Shown: piece by piece, positions 9,230-18,900 of the stretch
How positions within the stretch are numbered: position 1 is the stretch's first letter
How the letters are laid out: each line of letters starts with the position of its first letter
Translations under genes and position numbers: made by a program
The notes under the pieces: model-generated
Told to the model about the DNA's origin: nothing
Databases searched by the model: none
Seen by the model: only the letters and a program-made list of their open reading frames with translations
Assembly (NCBI GenBank): GCA_963773875.1
Contig: CAVZCV010000006.1
Location: 899,386 to 963,385 of the forward strand
Reading direction: 5' to 3'
DNA length: 64,000 bases
Source: CAVTYH01 sp963773875
GTDB taxonomy: Bacteria; Planctomycetota; Planctomycetia; Pirellulales; JADZDJ01

Positions 9230-10333
9230 ATGCCCCGCAGCCGAATTACTTTATCAGCAGTCGCCGTAATTCTCTTTGCTGCGATTATTTCTATTGCTGG
9301 CCGGTCGTTTGCTGAAGAAGTCGCCGTTGCGAATTCGGCCAATGCCCCAGCCGTGGCCTCCGTGACCGCATCCACGATTTCGGTTCCAGCCCGTCAGGCT
9401 CCGCAGTCCAGTGTGCGTGCGAAGGTGCGAACCGTGGCGATGGAGCTTTTGAACAGCTCGCACAGCCGGCCGACAACGAAATTCGGCATTGAAGTCGATG
9501 CTGCGAACAATCAAACTGCCGATCGCCCGCTGGTCATCGTTATTCACGGTTACAATTCCTGCCCCGAGCGGATGGCGGCGCTGGAAAAAACGGTTCACGA
9601 TGCCGGCTACAACTACGGCATGTTCCGCTATCCGAACGATCAAGCCATCGCCGACTCGGCAGCGCTGCTCTCGCGCGAACTGGCGGCGATCAAAACGCAG
9701 CATCCGAATCAAGAGATTGTGCTCGTCACACATTCCATGGGCGGACTTGTTGCACGGGAAGCGATTGAAAACCCCGCACTCGATCCCGGGAATGTGAGCA
9801 AGCTGATGATGATCGCGCCGCCATCGCACGGCACGAGCTGTGCGTATATTACGCTCAGCGGCGATATTTGGGATCACTACATCCGCAGCCACGATCACAA
9901 CGTGCTCGACTATTTGTACTCGAGCCTGGAAGACGGCATGGGCGAAGGCCGCAGCGACTTGAAACCGGAATCCACGTTCCTCAAGCAATTGAATCAGCGG
10001 CCGCGGAACGCCAACGTGCACTACACCATTTTCCTTGGCACTGGCACCACGTTCACGCAAGCGGAGCTCGATCACGCGCGCCGAATTGTCGACAAATGCT
10101 GCCAGGCCGATGCGTTCCTGGCAATCATCAAGCCAGCGTTTGAACGGGCCATAGACGATTTAAACGACTCGGTGGCCGTCGGCGACGGCGTCGTTAGCGT
10201 TGAGCGCGGCAAGCTCGATGGTGTGACCGACACGGTGCAATTAGGCTTCGACCATTGGAACGTGCTGGGCGAACCAAAGCTGGAACCCGTGGCCGCGCTG
10301 CATCGAGAAATTCTCAAGCGATTGGCGCCATAA
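9230..10333 (+). CDS. Secreted alpha/beta-hydrolase, lipase/PGAP1-like
   Basis: From ATG 9230 the protein is 367 residues with a clear signal peptide (MPRSRITLSAVAVILFAAII ... SFA-EE); the frame is open upstream to GTG 9164, but that extension precedes the signal peptide. The core reads PLVIVIHGYNSCPERMAAL (oxyanion region), LVTHSMGGLVAREAIENPA (nucleophile elbow T-H-S-M-G), and near the C-terminus VGDGVVSVERGKLDG and FDHWNVL, candidate Asp and His positions. It probably hydrolyses an ester or lipid in the periplasm. The residues between the signal peptide and about 60 are Ala/Val rich and look disordered. Confidence 0.78.
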   Translation: MPRSRITLSAVAVILFAAIISIAGRSFAEEVAVANSANAPAVASVTASTISVPARQAPQSSVRAKVRTVAMELLNSSHSRPTTKFGIEVDAANNQTADRPLVIVIHGYNSCPERMAALEKTVHDAGYNYGMFRYPNDQAIADSAALLSRELAAIKTQHPNQEIVLVTHSMGGLVAREAIENPALDPGNVSKLMMIAPPSHGTSCAYITLSGDIWDHYIRSHDHNVLDYLYSSLEDGMGEGRSDLKPESTFLKQLNQRPRNANVHYTIFLGTGTTFTQAELDHARRIVDKCCQADAFLAIIKPAFERAIDDLNDSVAVGDGVVSVERGKLDGVTDTVQLGFDHWNVLGEPKLEPVAALHREILKRLAP

Positions 10334-10441
10334 ATTGGCAGCTGGCGGGCTCCACGGCCATATCGTTCCATTTGGGTGTGCGGCACGCTACACTCAAAGC
10401 GGTGGCAGCTCTTCTTCCGCGATCCATGCCAAAATCGGATT

Positions 10442-13018
10442 ATGGCCAGTCGCTCCTCATCGAACATCGTGTGGTGGCTCATTCTGCTCATGAGCATCAC
10501 GCTGGCGCTTCCCGGCTGTCGCGGCTGTTCCGACGACTCGAGCGATGACCCCACCACGCCCGAAGCCCTCGAAAAAAAAGAGCTCAAGAAGAAAGAAAAG
10601 CCCAAGCCCGATTTCGAGCCGGTCAAACTGACCATCGTGCCGCAAAAAGCCGGCGAGAATGAAGCGAAACTCAAGACCGCCAAGCCGGGCCATTGGACCG
10701 CGGCAGTCGAAGAAACGAAGGCCAACAACTTCGATTTTCCTCAGGGCCGAATCTATAGCGAAGTGCGCGAAGACGGCCTCGGCAAGCCGGTCGACCTGGA
10801 ACGCACGCCGCATCGTGTGGCCTACACGCGGCCCGCGCCACTGGCCAAAGGCGTCGAAAAATATTTCGAGTTTCTGTTCTTTCTGCCGCGCGATTTAAAG
10901 AAAGCCTGGGTCGCCAGCGAAATTCGCAGCCGCGGCGGCAGCATTGCCGCCACGCCGGGTCCGGAAATTCTGCAATTGATGAAGCCATACCAGTACAACC
11001 TCGTAGTGCTCGGCGCAGAGGCCGATCGCTACCGTCCGCTGGAAAAGATGGATTCCATCAAAGCGCCCCATGCCATCAACGACAACGAATCGGAAGGCGA
11101 AAACGAAATCGATCCTTGGCTCGAGTACTATCAAGTCATCACGCCCCCCTTGAAAAAGCCCCTGCCGATTCCGTCGACGGTGATGGCATGGACGACAATC
11201 GCCTACGTGATTTGGGATGACGTCGATCCGGCGATCCTCTCGCTTGAACAGCAACAAGCGATGGTCGATTGGCTGCACTGGGGCGGCCAACTGATCATCA
11301 GCGGCCCGAAAAGTTTAGATCAGCTGCGCGGCAAATCATTTTTGGCGCCGTACTTGCCGGCCACGCCCGGCGATCCGATCAAAATCTCCGCGGACGACCT
11401 GAAGGAATTCAGCGAATCGTGGACATTGCCGCTGGGAAATGCAAACGGCGACAAAAGTCGTTCGCTCGCGCCAATCAATCCATGGAGTGGCGTCGCTCTG
11501 AAACCAGAACCCGGGGCCAAAGTCTTGCCAGGCACAAGCGGCTACGTGGTGGAACGCAATGTTGGCCGCGGCCGAATCGTGGCCACTGCCTTCCGGCTGA
11601 CCGAGCGGCAGCTACTCAATTGGCCAAGCTTCGACAGTTTTTTCAACTCGTGTTTGCTCCGCCGTCCGCCGCGAGAGTTTGACGCAAAATTCGGCGACAC
11701 ACCGCCCTACAACGTGCGTTGGTCGGCGGGCAACTTGAACCCGCGCGATCCGACGCTCATCAGCCAGGTGCGTTTTTTGAGCCGCGATTGGTCCGACGAG
11801 CATCAATTCACGCCGTCGATGCCGCTTCATCCCCGGCAAAAAGTGACTCAGCCAAATGTTCTCAATCAGTTGCTGGCAAATGCTAGATCGGCCGATGACA
11901 CCGGCGAAGTTGACCCCATCGATTCAGATCTGACGGTCCGCCCTGGCCCCGGCGTCGCCGGCTGGAACGATTTCAGCGATATGTCCAACGCCGCCCGCGA
12001 GTCCTTGCGCGAAGCTGCCGGTATCGTCATTCCCAAGGCCGAGTTTGTCGTGTGGGTGCTCGTGTTTTACCTGATCGTGCTCGTGCCCTTTAACTGGATC
12101 GTCTTCAAAGTGCTGGGCCGCGTGGAATGGGCGTGGATAGCGGCGCCGATTATTGCCATCGGCGCCATGGCGGCCGTCGTAAAGCTCGCGCAGCTCGATA
12201 TCGGCTTTGCCCGCTCGCAGACGGAAGTCGCCGTGTTGGAAACTCACAATGGTTATCCGCGCGGCCACCTGACGCGCTACACGGCGCTTTACACTTCGCT
12301 GTCGACCACGTACGACATCAATTCCGAAGAGCAAACCACGGTCGCGCTGCCGTTCGCTTCCGATCCCAATTTCACACCGCTGCCTGGCCAGTCGTTCGAT
12401 ACCGTCACGTATCACAGCGAACCGAGCGTGCAACTTTCCGATTTCGCCGTGTCTTCCAATTACACCGCGATGCTCCATAGCGAACAGATGATCGATCTCG
12501 GCGGCGCGATCGATTATGTGACCAACGGTCTCGCCGGCGGCGACCTCACCAATTACACCAAACACAAGCTCACGCGAGCTGCCGTCCTGCGCTGCACCGA
12601 TGGCGGCGCATACCAGTTGGGCTGGGTCGGCGATTTGGAACCTGGTCGTAGCGCAAAGGTTTCATTCCTTCGTCCGTCCTCATTCAGTGAAGTCACTCCG
12701 CATTGGACATTCGAAGTGACCAACTCGGGCGACCCGGAAGCATCGAAATTCAGCCTGGATCGCCTGGCAGACCTCGTGCGCGGCGAAAAGAAATTGCGAA
12801 AGGGGGAAGTGCGGCTCGTAGCGATGATCGAAGGCCCGCTATCTGGAATTGAAGTCGATCCAGCAGCATCGCAAAGTGGCCGTGGGGCAACGCTCGTGGT
12901 CAGCGACCTCGTGCAGCCGACGCTGGAAAAAGCCGTGCCCGACCCGTACACTCATCCACCCAAGAGCAATCGCGATGTAACAGAACCCGATCCGCCGGAT
13001 GCAACGCCGGATACGTGA
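10442..13018 (+). CDS. Large lipoprotein with GATase-like domain and internal membrane segments
   Basis: From ATG 10442, 858 residues. It begins with a lipoprotein-type signal (WWLILLMSITLALPGC, Cys about residue 27) and a Lys/Glu-rich spacer. A GATase-like Rossmann segment follows (YNLVVLGAEADRYRPLEK; AMVDWLHWGGQLIISGPKSL, about 170-310). Two membrane segments sit at about 545-600 (FVVWVLVFYLIVLVPFNWIV; WIAAPIIAIGAMAAVV), then a beta-rich domain. This resembles the auxiliary proteins found beside ABC-2 type gliding/export ATPases, and an ABC ATPase follows 109 bp downstream. No separate permease is present. The function is unknown. A strong hairpin terminator follows at 13041. Confidence 0.65.
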   Translation: MASRSSSNIVWWLILLMSITLALPGCRGCSDDSSDDPTTPEALEKKELKKKEKPKPDFEPVKLTIVPQKAGENEAKLKTAKPGHWTAAVEETKANNFDFPQGRIYSEVREDGLGKPVDLERTPHRVAYTRPAPLAKGVEKYFEFLFFLPRDLKKAWVASEIRSRGGSIAATPGPEILQLMKPYQYNLVVLGAEADRYRPLEKMDSIKAPHAINDNESEGENEIDPWLEYYQVITPPLKKPLPIPSTVMAWTTIAYVIWDDVDPAILSLEQQQAMVDWLHWGGQLIISGPKSLDQLRGKSFLAPYLPATPGDPIKISADDLKEFSESWTLPLGNANGDKSRSLAPINPWSGVALKPEPGAKVLPGTSGYVVERNVGRGRIVATAFRLTERQLLNWPSFDSFFNSCLLRRPPREFDAKFGDTPPYNVRWSAGNLNPRDPTLISQVRFLSRDWSDEHQFTPSMPLHPRQKVTQPNVLNQLLANARSADDTGEVDPIDSDLTVRPGPGVAGWNDFSDMSNAARESLREAAGIVIPKAEFVVWVLVFYLIVLVPFNWIVFKVLGRVEWAWIAAPIIAIGAMAAVVKLAQLDIGFARSQTEVAVLETHNGYPRGHLTRYTALYTSLSTTYDINSEEQTTVALPFASDPNFTPLPGQSFDTVTYHSEPSVQLSDFAVSSNYTAMLHSEQMIDLGGAIDYVTNGLAGGDLTNYTKHKLTRAAVLRCTDGGAYQLGWVGDLEPGRSAKVSFLRPSSFSEVTPHWTFEVTNSGDPEASKFSLDRLADLVRGEKKLRKGEVRLVAMIEGPLSGIEVDPAASQSGRGATLVVSDLVQPTLEKAVPDPYTHPPKSNRDVTEPDPPDATPDT

Positions 13019-13040
13019 ACGGCGATCGATGCAGCTAAGC

Positions 13041-13057
13041 GCGGGGCAAAGCCCCGC
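13041..13057 (+). terminator. Hairpin after the 858-residue lipoprotein gene
   Basis: GCGGGGC-aaa-GCCCCGC is a perfect 7-bp stem 22 bp after the stop codon. No T-run follows, so it may be a structural end rather than a canonical rho-independent terminator. Confidence 0.55.
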
Positions 13058-13127
13058 CGCTAAACGCGGAATCGGCTAGAATCATTTCACAACCGCCTAT
13101 TGCCAACTGCTGATCGCCTACCATCCC

Positions 13128-14057
13128 ATGATCGACCTTATCAATTTCGGCAAGCAATACGGCGATTTCACGGCGGTGGAAAGCCTTACCTTGCACATTG
13201 GCAAAGGAGAACTGTTCGGCTTCATCGGTCCCAACGGAGCTGGCAAGAGCACCACCATCCGTTTTTTGGCAACACTGCTCAAAGCCTCGCGCGGCGACGG
13301 CGTGGTGGCTGGCCACAGCGTATCGCGCGATCCGCTGGGCGTGCGGCGCGTTGTCGGCTACATGCCCGATAACTTCGGCGTCTACGACGGCATGAAAGTT
13401 TGGGAATTCTTGGATTTCTTCGCCGTCGCCTACCAAATTCCACGCAGCCGCCGCAAACAGGTCATCGGCGATGTCCTGGAGCTGTTGGATTTAACGCACA
13501 AGCGCGACGATTTCGTAAACAGCCTGTCGCGCGGCATGAAGCAGCGCTTGTGTCTGGCGAAAACCCTGGTCCACGATCCGCCGGTGCTGATTCTCGACGA
13601 ACCTTCCAGCGGTTTGGATCCTCGCGCCCGCATGGAGTTCAAAGCGCTGCTCAAAGAGCTGCGGCGCATGGGCAAGACGATCCTGATTTCCAGCCATATC
13701 TTGAGCGAGCTGGCCGATTGCTGCACCTCGGTGGGCATCATCGAGCGTGGGCAGCTCTTGATGCACGGACCTATCAACGAAGTTTACCGTCGCATACGCC
13801 GTAATCGGCTGATCGAAATCAAATTCATGGATGGCGCCATGGACGCCGGCCTTTCAATTCTTCGCAGCCTGCCTGAAACCCGCGGCGTGCAGGTGGAAGA
13901 TCACAGCGTGACCGTGGAACTGGAAGCCGACGAAGTGCGCGTGGCCCACCTGCTCGATCATCTCACCCGCCAAGGCGTGAAATTGCGCAGCTTCAACGAC
14001 AAAGACCCGACGTTGGAAGATGTGTTCATGCTTGTGACGAAGGGACTTGTCACGTAA
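13128..14057 (+). CDS. ABC transporter ATP-binding protein (ABC-2 exporter type)
   Basis: 309 residues. The Walker A is GPNGAGKSTTIRF (about 35-47), Q-loop/GYMPDNFGVYDGM (about 74-86), signature LSRGMKQRLCLAKTL (about 130-144), Walker B VLILDEPSSGLDPRAR (about 149-164) and switch His in ILISSHILSELADCC. The signature is LSRGM rather than LSGGQ, as in many DrrA/CcmA-like exporter ATPases. The C-terminal 80 residues form a regulatory region. It energises an ABC-2 exporter, but no permease is adjacent; the upstream lipoprotein with two membrane segments is the likely partner. Confidence 0.9.
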   Translation: MIDLINFGKQYGDFTAVESLTLHIGKGELFGFIGPNGAGKSTTIRFLATLLKASRGDGVVAGHSVSRDPLGVRRVVGYMPDNFGVYDGMKVWEFLDFFAVAYQIPRSRRKQVIGDVLELLDLTHKRDDFVNSLSRGMKQRLCLAKTLVHDPPVLILDEPSSGLDPRARMEFKALLKELRRMGKTILISSHILSELADCCTSVGIIERGQLLMHGPINEVYRRIRRNRLIEIKFMDGAMDAGLSILRSLPETRGVQVEDHSVTVELEADEVRVAHLLDHLTRQGVKLRSFNDKDPTLEDVFMLVTKGLVT

Positions 14058-14099
14058 ACGCGGATTCCGTCCGACAGGCCGTGTCTGCTTCGAGCAAAG

Positions 14100-14546
14100 T
14101 TATTGGCCCTGGCCTTCAAGGTTTTGAATTCGCTCCCGAATCTGCTGCGGGATTTCGATCGTTCGCTGTGCGCGGTAGTCGAACGTCACAACAACCGACG
14201 TGCCTTCCGCTGCGAGCGCCAAATTCTGTGTCGTGCTCCAAACTGCATGCTCCAGGGTCATGCTCGTTTTTCCCAGACGGCTGACTCGCGTTCCAAGCCG
14301 CACGGTGTCGGGAAACTGAAGTTGCTTCCGGAAATTGCACGAGGCATGCGCGAGAATCGGGCCGATATCTAAATGTCCGTGCATCCGCACTATGCCCAAC
14401 CGGTTGAGATATTCCACCCGCGCCGTTTCGAACCAGCGAAAGTAAACGGTGTTGTTCACGTGGCCAAACAAATCTTGATCCCCCCACTGGATGGGCCAAT
14501 CGACAAGCACGGGGAAATCGTCGGGTATGAGTTCGGTCGCTGGCAT
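14100..14546 (-). CDS. Acyl-CoA thioesterase, 4HBT/YbgC hot-dog family
   Basis: 148 residues of a single hot-dog domain. IQWGDQDLFGHVNNTVYFRW (about 19-38) carries the family's catalytic Asp within D-x-x-G-H-V-N-N; the helix ETARVEYLNRLGI and strands LGTRVSRLGKTSMTLEHAV follow. It hydrolyses a short or medium acyl-CoA in the cytoplasm. It stands alone and converges with the ABC ATPase gene (43 bp between stops). Confidence 0.87.
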   Translation of the reverse strand: MPATELIPDDFPVLVDWPIQWGDQDLFGHVNNTVYFRWFETARVEYLNRLGIVRMHGHLDIGPILAHASCNFRKQLQFPDTVRLGTRVSRLGKTSMTLEHAVWSTTQNLALAAEGTSVVVTFDYRAQRTIEIPQQIRERIQNLEGQGQ

Positions 14547-14597
14547 TCGCGATTTGTGCGTCTTGGTATTAGGATTTCGCCAGCATGAACTCGCTGT

Positions 14598-14777
14598 TTA
14601 AGTATCCTTCGACGCTTGCCGATCGAGCTGCGCCAGATGTTCGCGAACTTTCGCTAAGTGCTCGGTACCGCGGCGGATAAGTTCCTGGGCGTCGGAAATT
14701 TGCCGCTCCAACCGTGCGGCCGTAGCTTCCAAATCGGCACGGCACTGGTCGGCAAATTCTTCGCGGGCATCTCGCAT
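14598..14777 (-). CDS. Small coiled-coil protein, 59 residues
   Basis: Starting at the ATG at 14775-14777 (MRDAREEFADQCRADLEAT) the product is 59 residues, almost entirely helical with heptads of Leu/Ala and many charged residues (ATAARLERQISDAQELIRRG). The frame is open further upstream, but that part is rich in Arg/Cys/Trp and looks non-coding. No function recognised; it might act as a small structural or adaptor protein. It precedes the thioesterase gene on the same strand with a 51-bp gap. Confidence 0.5.
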   Translation of the reverse strand: MRDAREEFADQCRADLEATAARLERQISDAQELIRRGTEHLAKVREHLAQLDRQASKDT

Positions 14778-14972
14778 GGAACGCGATTGTAGCCATTGCG
14801 TCCTGAAAAAGATTGGGCGATTCAAGTCAGCGGACGGAGTCAGGCATCGGGTTCGGCACTTGGGGAAGGATCGCCACCCGGCGCGGAGCTCAACGGAAAG
14901 CAAGTCCCGTGTAGTCGTCGTAACCGCAACGGTGGCAATGAGTTTTTGCCTCCACAGTGGTCTGGCGGCGGT

Positions 14973-15000
14973 TTGACATGGCACGTTAGGCCGGTAGAAT
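14973..15000 (+). promoter_or_regulatory. Sigma70-like promoter of the tatA genes
   Basis: TTGACA (14973-14978), 16-bp spacer, TAGAAT (14995-15000). It lies about 155 bp upstream of the first TatA start. The rest of the 377-bp stretch 14778-15154 holds no gene I can support. Confidence 0.6.
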
Positions 15001-15154
15001 GAAGTAGTTGAGGCGATGGCTGTTTCGTGGCGACTTTGCGTTGTGCGGATGTCGTCGCCTGGTTTCTCCGAGCCTGCGGCAGTCGCGGAGAGATCGCCCT
15101 ACGACGCGGCGCCGCTTCCTGCCTGCAATCGCTCTCTTGCCCCTCGGGGTTACC

Positions 15155-15334
15155 ATGGGTGGCTTAAGTTTATTCCATTGGCTGATCATCGCCTTTGTCG
15201 TGCTGCTCTTGTTCGGCAATCGGCTGCCCAGCGTCATGCGCTCCTTGGGCGAAGGCGTCGTTGAATTCAAGAAGGGATTGCAAGGGATCGAAGAAGACAA
15301 GGAAAAGACACCGGCCGAGAAAAAGCTGGAATAA
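15155..15334 (+). CDS. tatA: Sec-independent translocase subunit TatA (copy 1)
   Basis: 59 residues from ATG 15155: a single membrane helix (FHWLIIAFVVLLLFGNRLP), the family's F-G-x-x-x-L-P hinge, then the amphipathic helix VMRSLGEGVVEFKKGLQG and a charged tail. TatA oligomers form the pore through which folded twin-arginine proteins cross the inner membrane. The frame is open upstream to 15008, but that part is Arg/Cys-rich and lacks family similarity. A second TatA follows 132 bp downstream; no tatC is in the window. Confidence 0.9.
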   Translation: MGGLSLFHWLIIAFVVLLLFGNRLPSVMRSLGEGVVEFKKGLQGIEEDKEKTPAEKKLE

Positions 15335-15375
15335 CGAAAACCGAACCTGACGATCGATTGACGTTTGACGCATTG

Positions 15376-15458
15376 AACTAGCCTCACTTGGTCATTTAGA
15401 CATTCGGAAATTCATTCGTCATTCGAATTTCGACATTCGTCATTTACTAATTCAGGAT
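15376..15458. repeat. GTCATT/ATTCG intergenic repeat block
   Basis: The gap between the two tatA genes is filled with overlapping words such as CATTCGTCATTCGAATTTCG and GACATTCG. The same words recur around 49.66-49.83 kb, and similar blocks (GTCATTTGTCCTTTG) lie at 22.45 kb. These look like low-complexity dispersed intergenic repeats. Confidence 0.7.
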
Positions 15459-15466
15459 GTGGATCG

Positions 15467-15766
15467 ATGCTCGACTTCGCCCCTTCCCACATGTTCATCG
15501 TGGCGGTCATCGCCCTGTTGCTATTTGGCGATCGGCTCCCGAGCGTCATGCGCTCGCTGGGCAAGGGTGTGCAGGAATTCAAAAAGGGGATGCGCGGCCT
15601 GGAAGATCAGCTGCAGGATGCGGTGAATCGCTCGGAACCCAAGCAGCGCACGCCAGCGATCGAAGAGCGCGAAGAGCCCGTGGCCCCGCGTTTTCAGCCG
15701 CCGACTTCTGAACCGCGATTGGAATCAGCCCCCAGTGCGCCGCAACAAAGCGAGCACGCCGCGTAA
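15467..15766 (+). CDS. TatA/TatB-like translocase subunit (copy 2)
   Basis: 99 residues. The N-terminal helix (MFIVAVIALLLFGDRLP) and amphipathic segment VMRSLGKGVQEFKKGMRGLE closely match the upstream TatA, so the pair arose by duplication. It has a longer, Pro/Glu-rich tail (TPAIEEREEPVAPRFQPPTS), which is more TatB-like in length. It is probably co-transcribed with the first copy. Fifteen bases after its stop begins a duplicated block (15781-15914). Confidence 0.85.
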   Translation: MLDFAPSHMFIVAVIALLLFGDRLPSVMRSLGKGVQEFKKGMRGLEDQLQDAVNRSEPKQRTPAIEEREEPVAPRFQPPTSEPRLESAPSAPQQSEHAA

Positions 15767-15780
15767 TTCGCAAGCGGAGC

Positions 15781-15914
15781 GATTCCGGCGGAGGATGTTG
15801 AACGCGCGCGAAAGCTATTTCCTGAAGCCAGCGTGAATTGGGAATTACCAGGGCAATAAGCGTCTGACCCTCATGCGTCTGCGCTTCTCAACTCGCGATT
15901 TGCTCTGGCTGGCT
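15781..15914 (+). repeat. Direct repeat copy 1: fragment of the 19.55-19.69 kb gene pair
   Basis: The first 52 bases (15781-15832) are identical to 19554-19605, and the remaining 82 align with a few substitutions and a 3-base gap. The block holds the 3' end of a homologue of the 117-residue gene and the 5' start of a homologue of the 57-residue gene (ATG 15873, MRLRFSTRDLLWLA). It ends exactly where the TPR-CHAT stop codon begins. Confidence 0.85.
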
Positions 15915-18900
15915 TCATCTCCAGTCGCCGCTGAGTTCGAATGCCGCCCAGTACTTCGGGGACAGTCTGGTGTGCGGATCCGGTGAGCTTAAGTCCAGAT
16001 CGAGACCGCGGTTCTGCCCGGTGATTTTTTGTGTATGCAGATCATAGCGACGAAGCATTTCAATCTGTGCTTGTCGCAGCGCCTGCAATTTTCCAAGCCG
16101 ATCATCGCGATCCCACAGCCGATGGTAGAATTCCGTCATTAATGTTTTGGTGGCTGCATCGTCGACACTCCACAGCGACGTGACCGTGGTCTTTGCGCCG
16201 GCCAATTGAAACCTGCGCTGCAAACCCAAAGCACCTTCGCCACCGGCGGTTGTGCCCAAGCCGGTTTGGCAGGCCGAAAGCGTGGCCAGTTCCACCTGGC
16301 CTAAATCGAGCTGTTCCACCTCGAGAGCCGTAAGAATGCCACTTTCCTGACCATCTTGCGCGGTCGATTCGCCCCGGCTAACACAATTCCAGAAAGTAAG
16401 CCGGGCTGAAAGCCTGCGGCCTTAAACTCTTCAGGACGCTCGAAACCTGGTTGCGCTGTTGCGCCGCTTGAATCGTTCAATGCTGAACGAATTTGCGGCG
16501 GCGCGAAGAAACCGTGCGTCGCCAAGTGAATGAATTGATGGACGCCCAGTTGTTGACAGACGGCACTTTTCGTGGCCGCGCGACCGGTTAGCATCAGCAG
16601 CTTCTCGCCGGCCTTGCGCCACGAACGATTGCCTGATGGCGTCGATTTCGCCGACGGTTCCCGGCAAGGCTGGCCAGGGTTTTGGGTCATTTCCGCGCGG
16701 TACTCCACGATCCAGGGCCATTGGCGCCAGCCGGCCCGGATCGACGCTGAAATCGACACCGCCCACTAACAACAACGACGGTTGTAATTTCGGAAGCTGC
16801 TGGGCCGCCAGCAATTCGGGCAGCAAGCGTGGAATAGGAATCGTCGCAATTGCGACATCTTCAATCAAATACGTGCCTGCTTGTTTGCCTGGGAGGGCCG
16901 ACAGTGGAAAGCGATTGAACGGTCCATCAGGCGAAACCAATACGGTTTTCGCATTGCCAAGTTTCGCCTCCAACGGCTGCCAAACCAGGCGGCGTAGTTC
17001 CGCAGCATCGTCGGACGAGAAATTCTGGCGCCAGCGATCGATCGCCGCGGCAATTGGCTGGCTAGCGCCAACTTCAATCAGTTCGACCGTCGGTTTTTTG
17101 GGATCGCCATCGTTTGGCGACTTCGCCGAATGAACCACAAACGCTGCCAATTGCTGCTGCCAATCGAACGGCTTTCCTTTTTCTGCCGGCCTGAAGCGCC
17201 AGTATTCCAACCAATCAACCAAGACGGTGTCCGCGGGAAGTACTTGAGAAATGTTGCCCGGCGAGCGATTCTGTTGTGCCTTCTGCTCGCGGAATTCGGC
17301 GCTGACTTCGGAGAGCTTTTGTTCGATCGATTCGAGCTCGTTGCTCAATTGTTCGATTCGCGCATGATACTTGGCTGGCTCATTTGCTGGCGGCACGGCG
17401 CGGGAAACCGTTTCCAACTCCCTCGCCGTGTCAATTAAGCGATCGAATAATGCACAATAATTCGGATTGTGCTGGCCATTGCGGTTTTCTCGCATCGCCC
17501 GCTGCCGAGCTGAAACCGATCCCTTCCAGGCGAGCACCTCGGTGTAAACCGCGTCGGCATCGGCGCCAGAACGATTCGCCGCCGAAAGGTAGTTGCCCAA
17601 ATAGAACTGCAGCGTTTCGGCCATTCGCAGTTGCTGGCGTTCCGATTGTGCAAGGGCGGTCCGATCCAGCTGCTTGCGTAAGATCAGCGTGGCTTGGGCG
17701 GCCAACTGTTGCGCTCTTTATCTGCGCCGAGCATGGATTCGAGCATAGCGAGATTATTCAGCGTGCGCGCGAACTCCGGGTGTTGCTCGCCGTATGTTTT
17801 TCGGTAAATTTCCAGCGCTTGGTTGTAAAGCTCGTGTGCCTTGGAATAATTGGCCAAATTGCATTGCAACATCGCCAGGTTGTTCAAGCTGGTGGCAACC
17901 TTGGGATGATTGACGCCATACGCCTGCCGCCAAATTTCCTGGGCCTGCACGTATAGCGGTTCTGCTTTGGAAAATTTCTCTTGGTTTCGATAGAGCAAGG
18001 CTAAGTTGTTCAGACCGGTTGCATATTCAGGATGATGTTCTCCCAGCACCTGCTTTGTAATCTCCAGCGATTGGCGAAACAGCGGTTCGGCCTTTGCGTA
18101 TTCGTCGTTGACAAAATACAGCATCGCCAGATTGTTGAGGCCGGTTGCATAATTTAATTGCTTTTCGCCTTCACTCGACTTGGTAATTGCCAGTGATTGC
18201 AGAAAAAGGCGTTCCGCTTTGTCGTAGTCGCCCATGTCGGCGTACATCAAAGCTAATCGGCAGATGCAAGCGGCATAATTCGGGTGTTGATCGCCCAGCG
18301 ATTGCTTAAAGACTTCGCAAGCCTGACGCATCAGTGGTACCGCTTTAGCGTAATCGCCAAGTGTGCTGTAAAAGTCGGCCAAGCAGGCTAGGCTCCAGGC
18401 GTAATCGGGATGCTTTTCTCCAACCACTTTTTTGCGAAGTTCGAGTGCCTGCTTGAGGAGCGGTTCGGCAGTGGAGTAATCGCCCATCTTGGTATACAAC
18501 CGCGCCAAATTATTGAGCATGGTGGCATAGCTCGGGTCTTTTTCACCAAGCACTTCTTTCTCGATATCAAGCGCCTGCTTAAACAGCGGCGCTGCTTTGG
18601 TGAGTTCTCCCTTATCTTGGTACAGCCCGGCCAAGTTATTCATGCTCATTGCATACTCGGCGCTGTGCGGCCCAAAAATCGATTTACGGATGTCGAGCGC
18701 TTGCTGACAAAGCGTTTCCGCTTTTGAATAATCGCCAGCATTTTGATAGTGAAACGCCAGGTTGCTAATGCTGGTGGCGAAATCGGAGTTTTGATCGCCA
18801 AGAATTTCGTGAAACGTTGCAACCGCCGATTCGGAAAGCTTGATGGCTTCGTCGTATTTGCCTTTCCCCGCCAGTTCAACCGCGTCTGCGTTGCATTTCG

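Noticed and set aside
9254..10075. 273-codon minus-strand frame inside the lipase-like gene
   Set aside because: It is antisense to a gene with signal peptide and nucleophile motif and has His/Arg-rich composition typical of a shadow frame.
14778..14984. N-terminal extension of the small coiled-coil gene
   Set aside because: Arg/Cys/Trp-rich and without helical pattern; the ATG at 14777 begins the charged helix.
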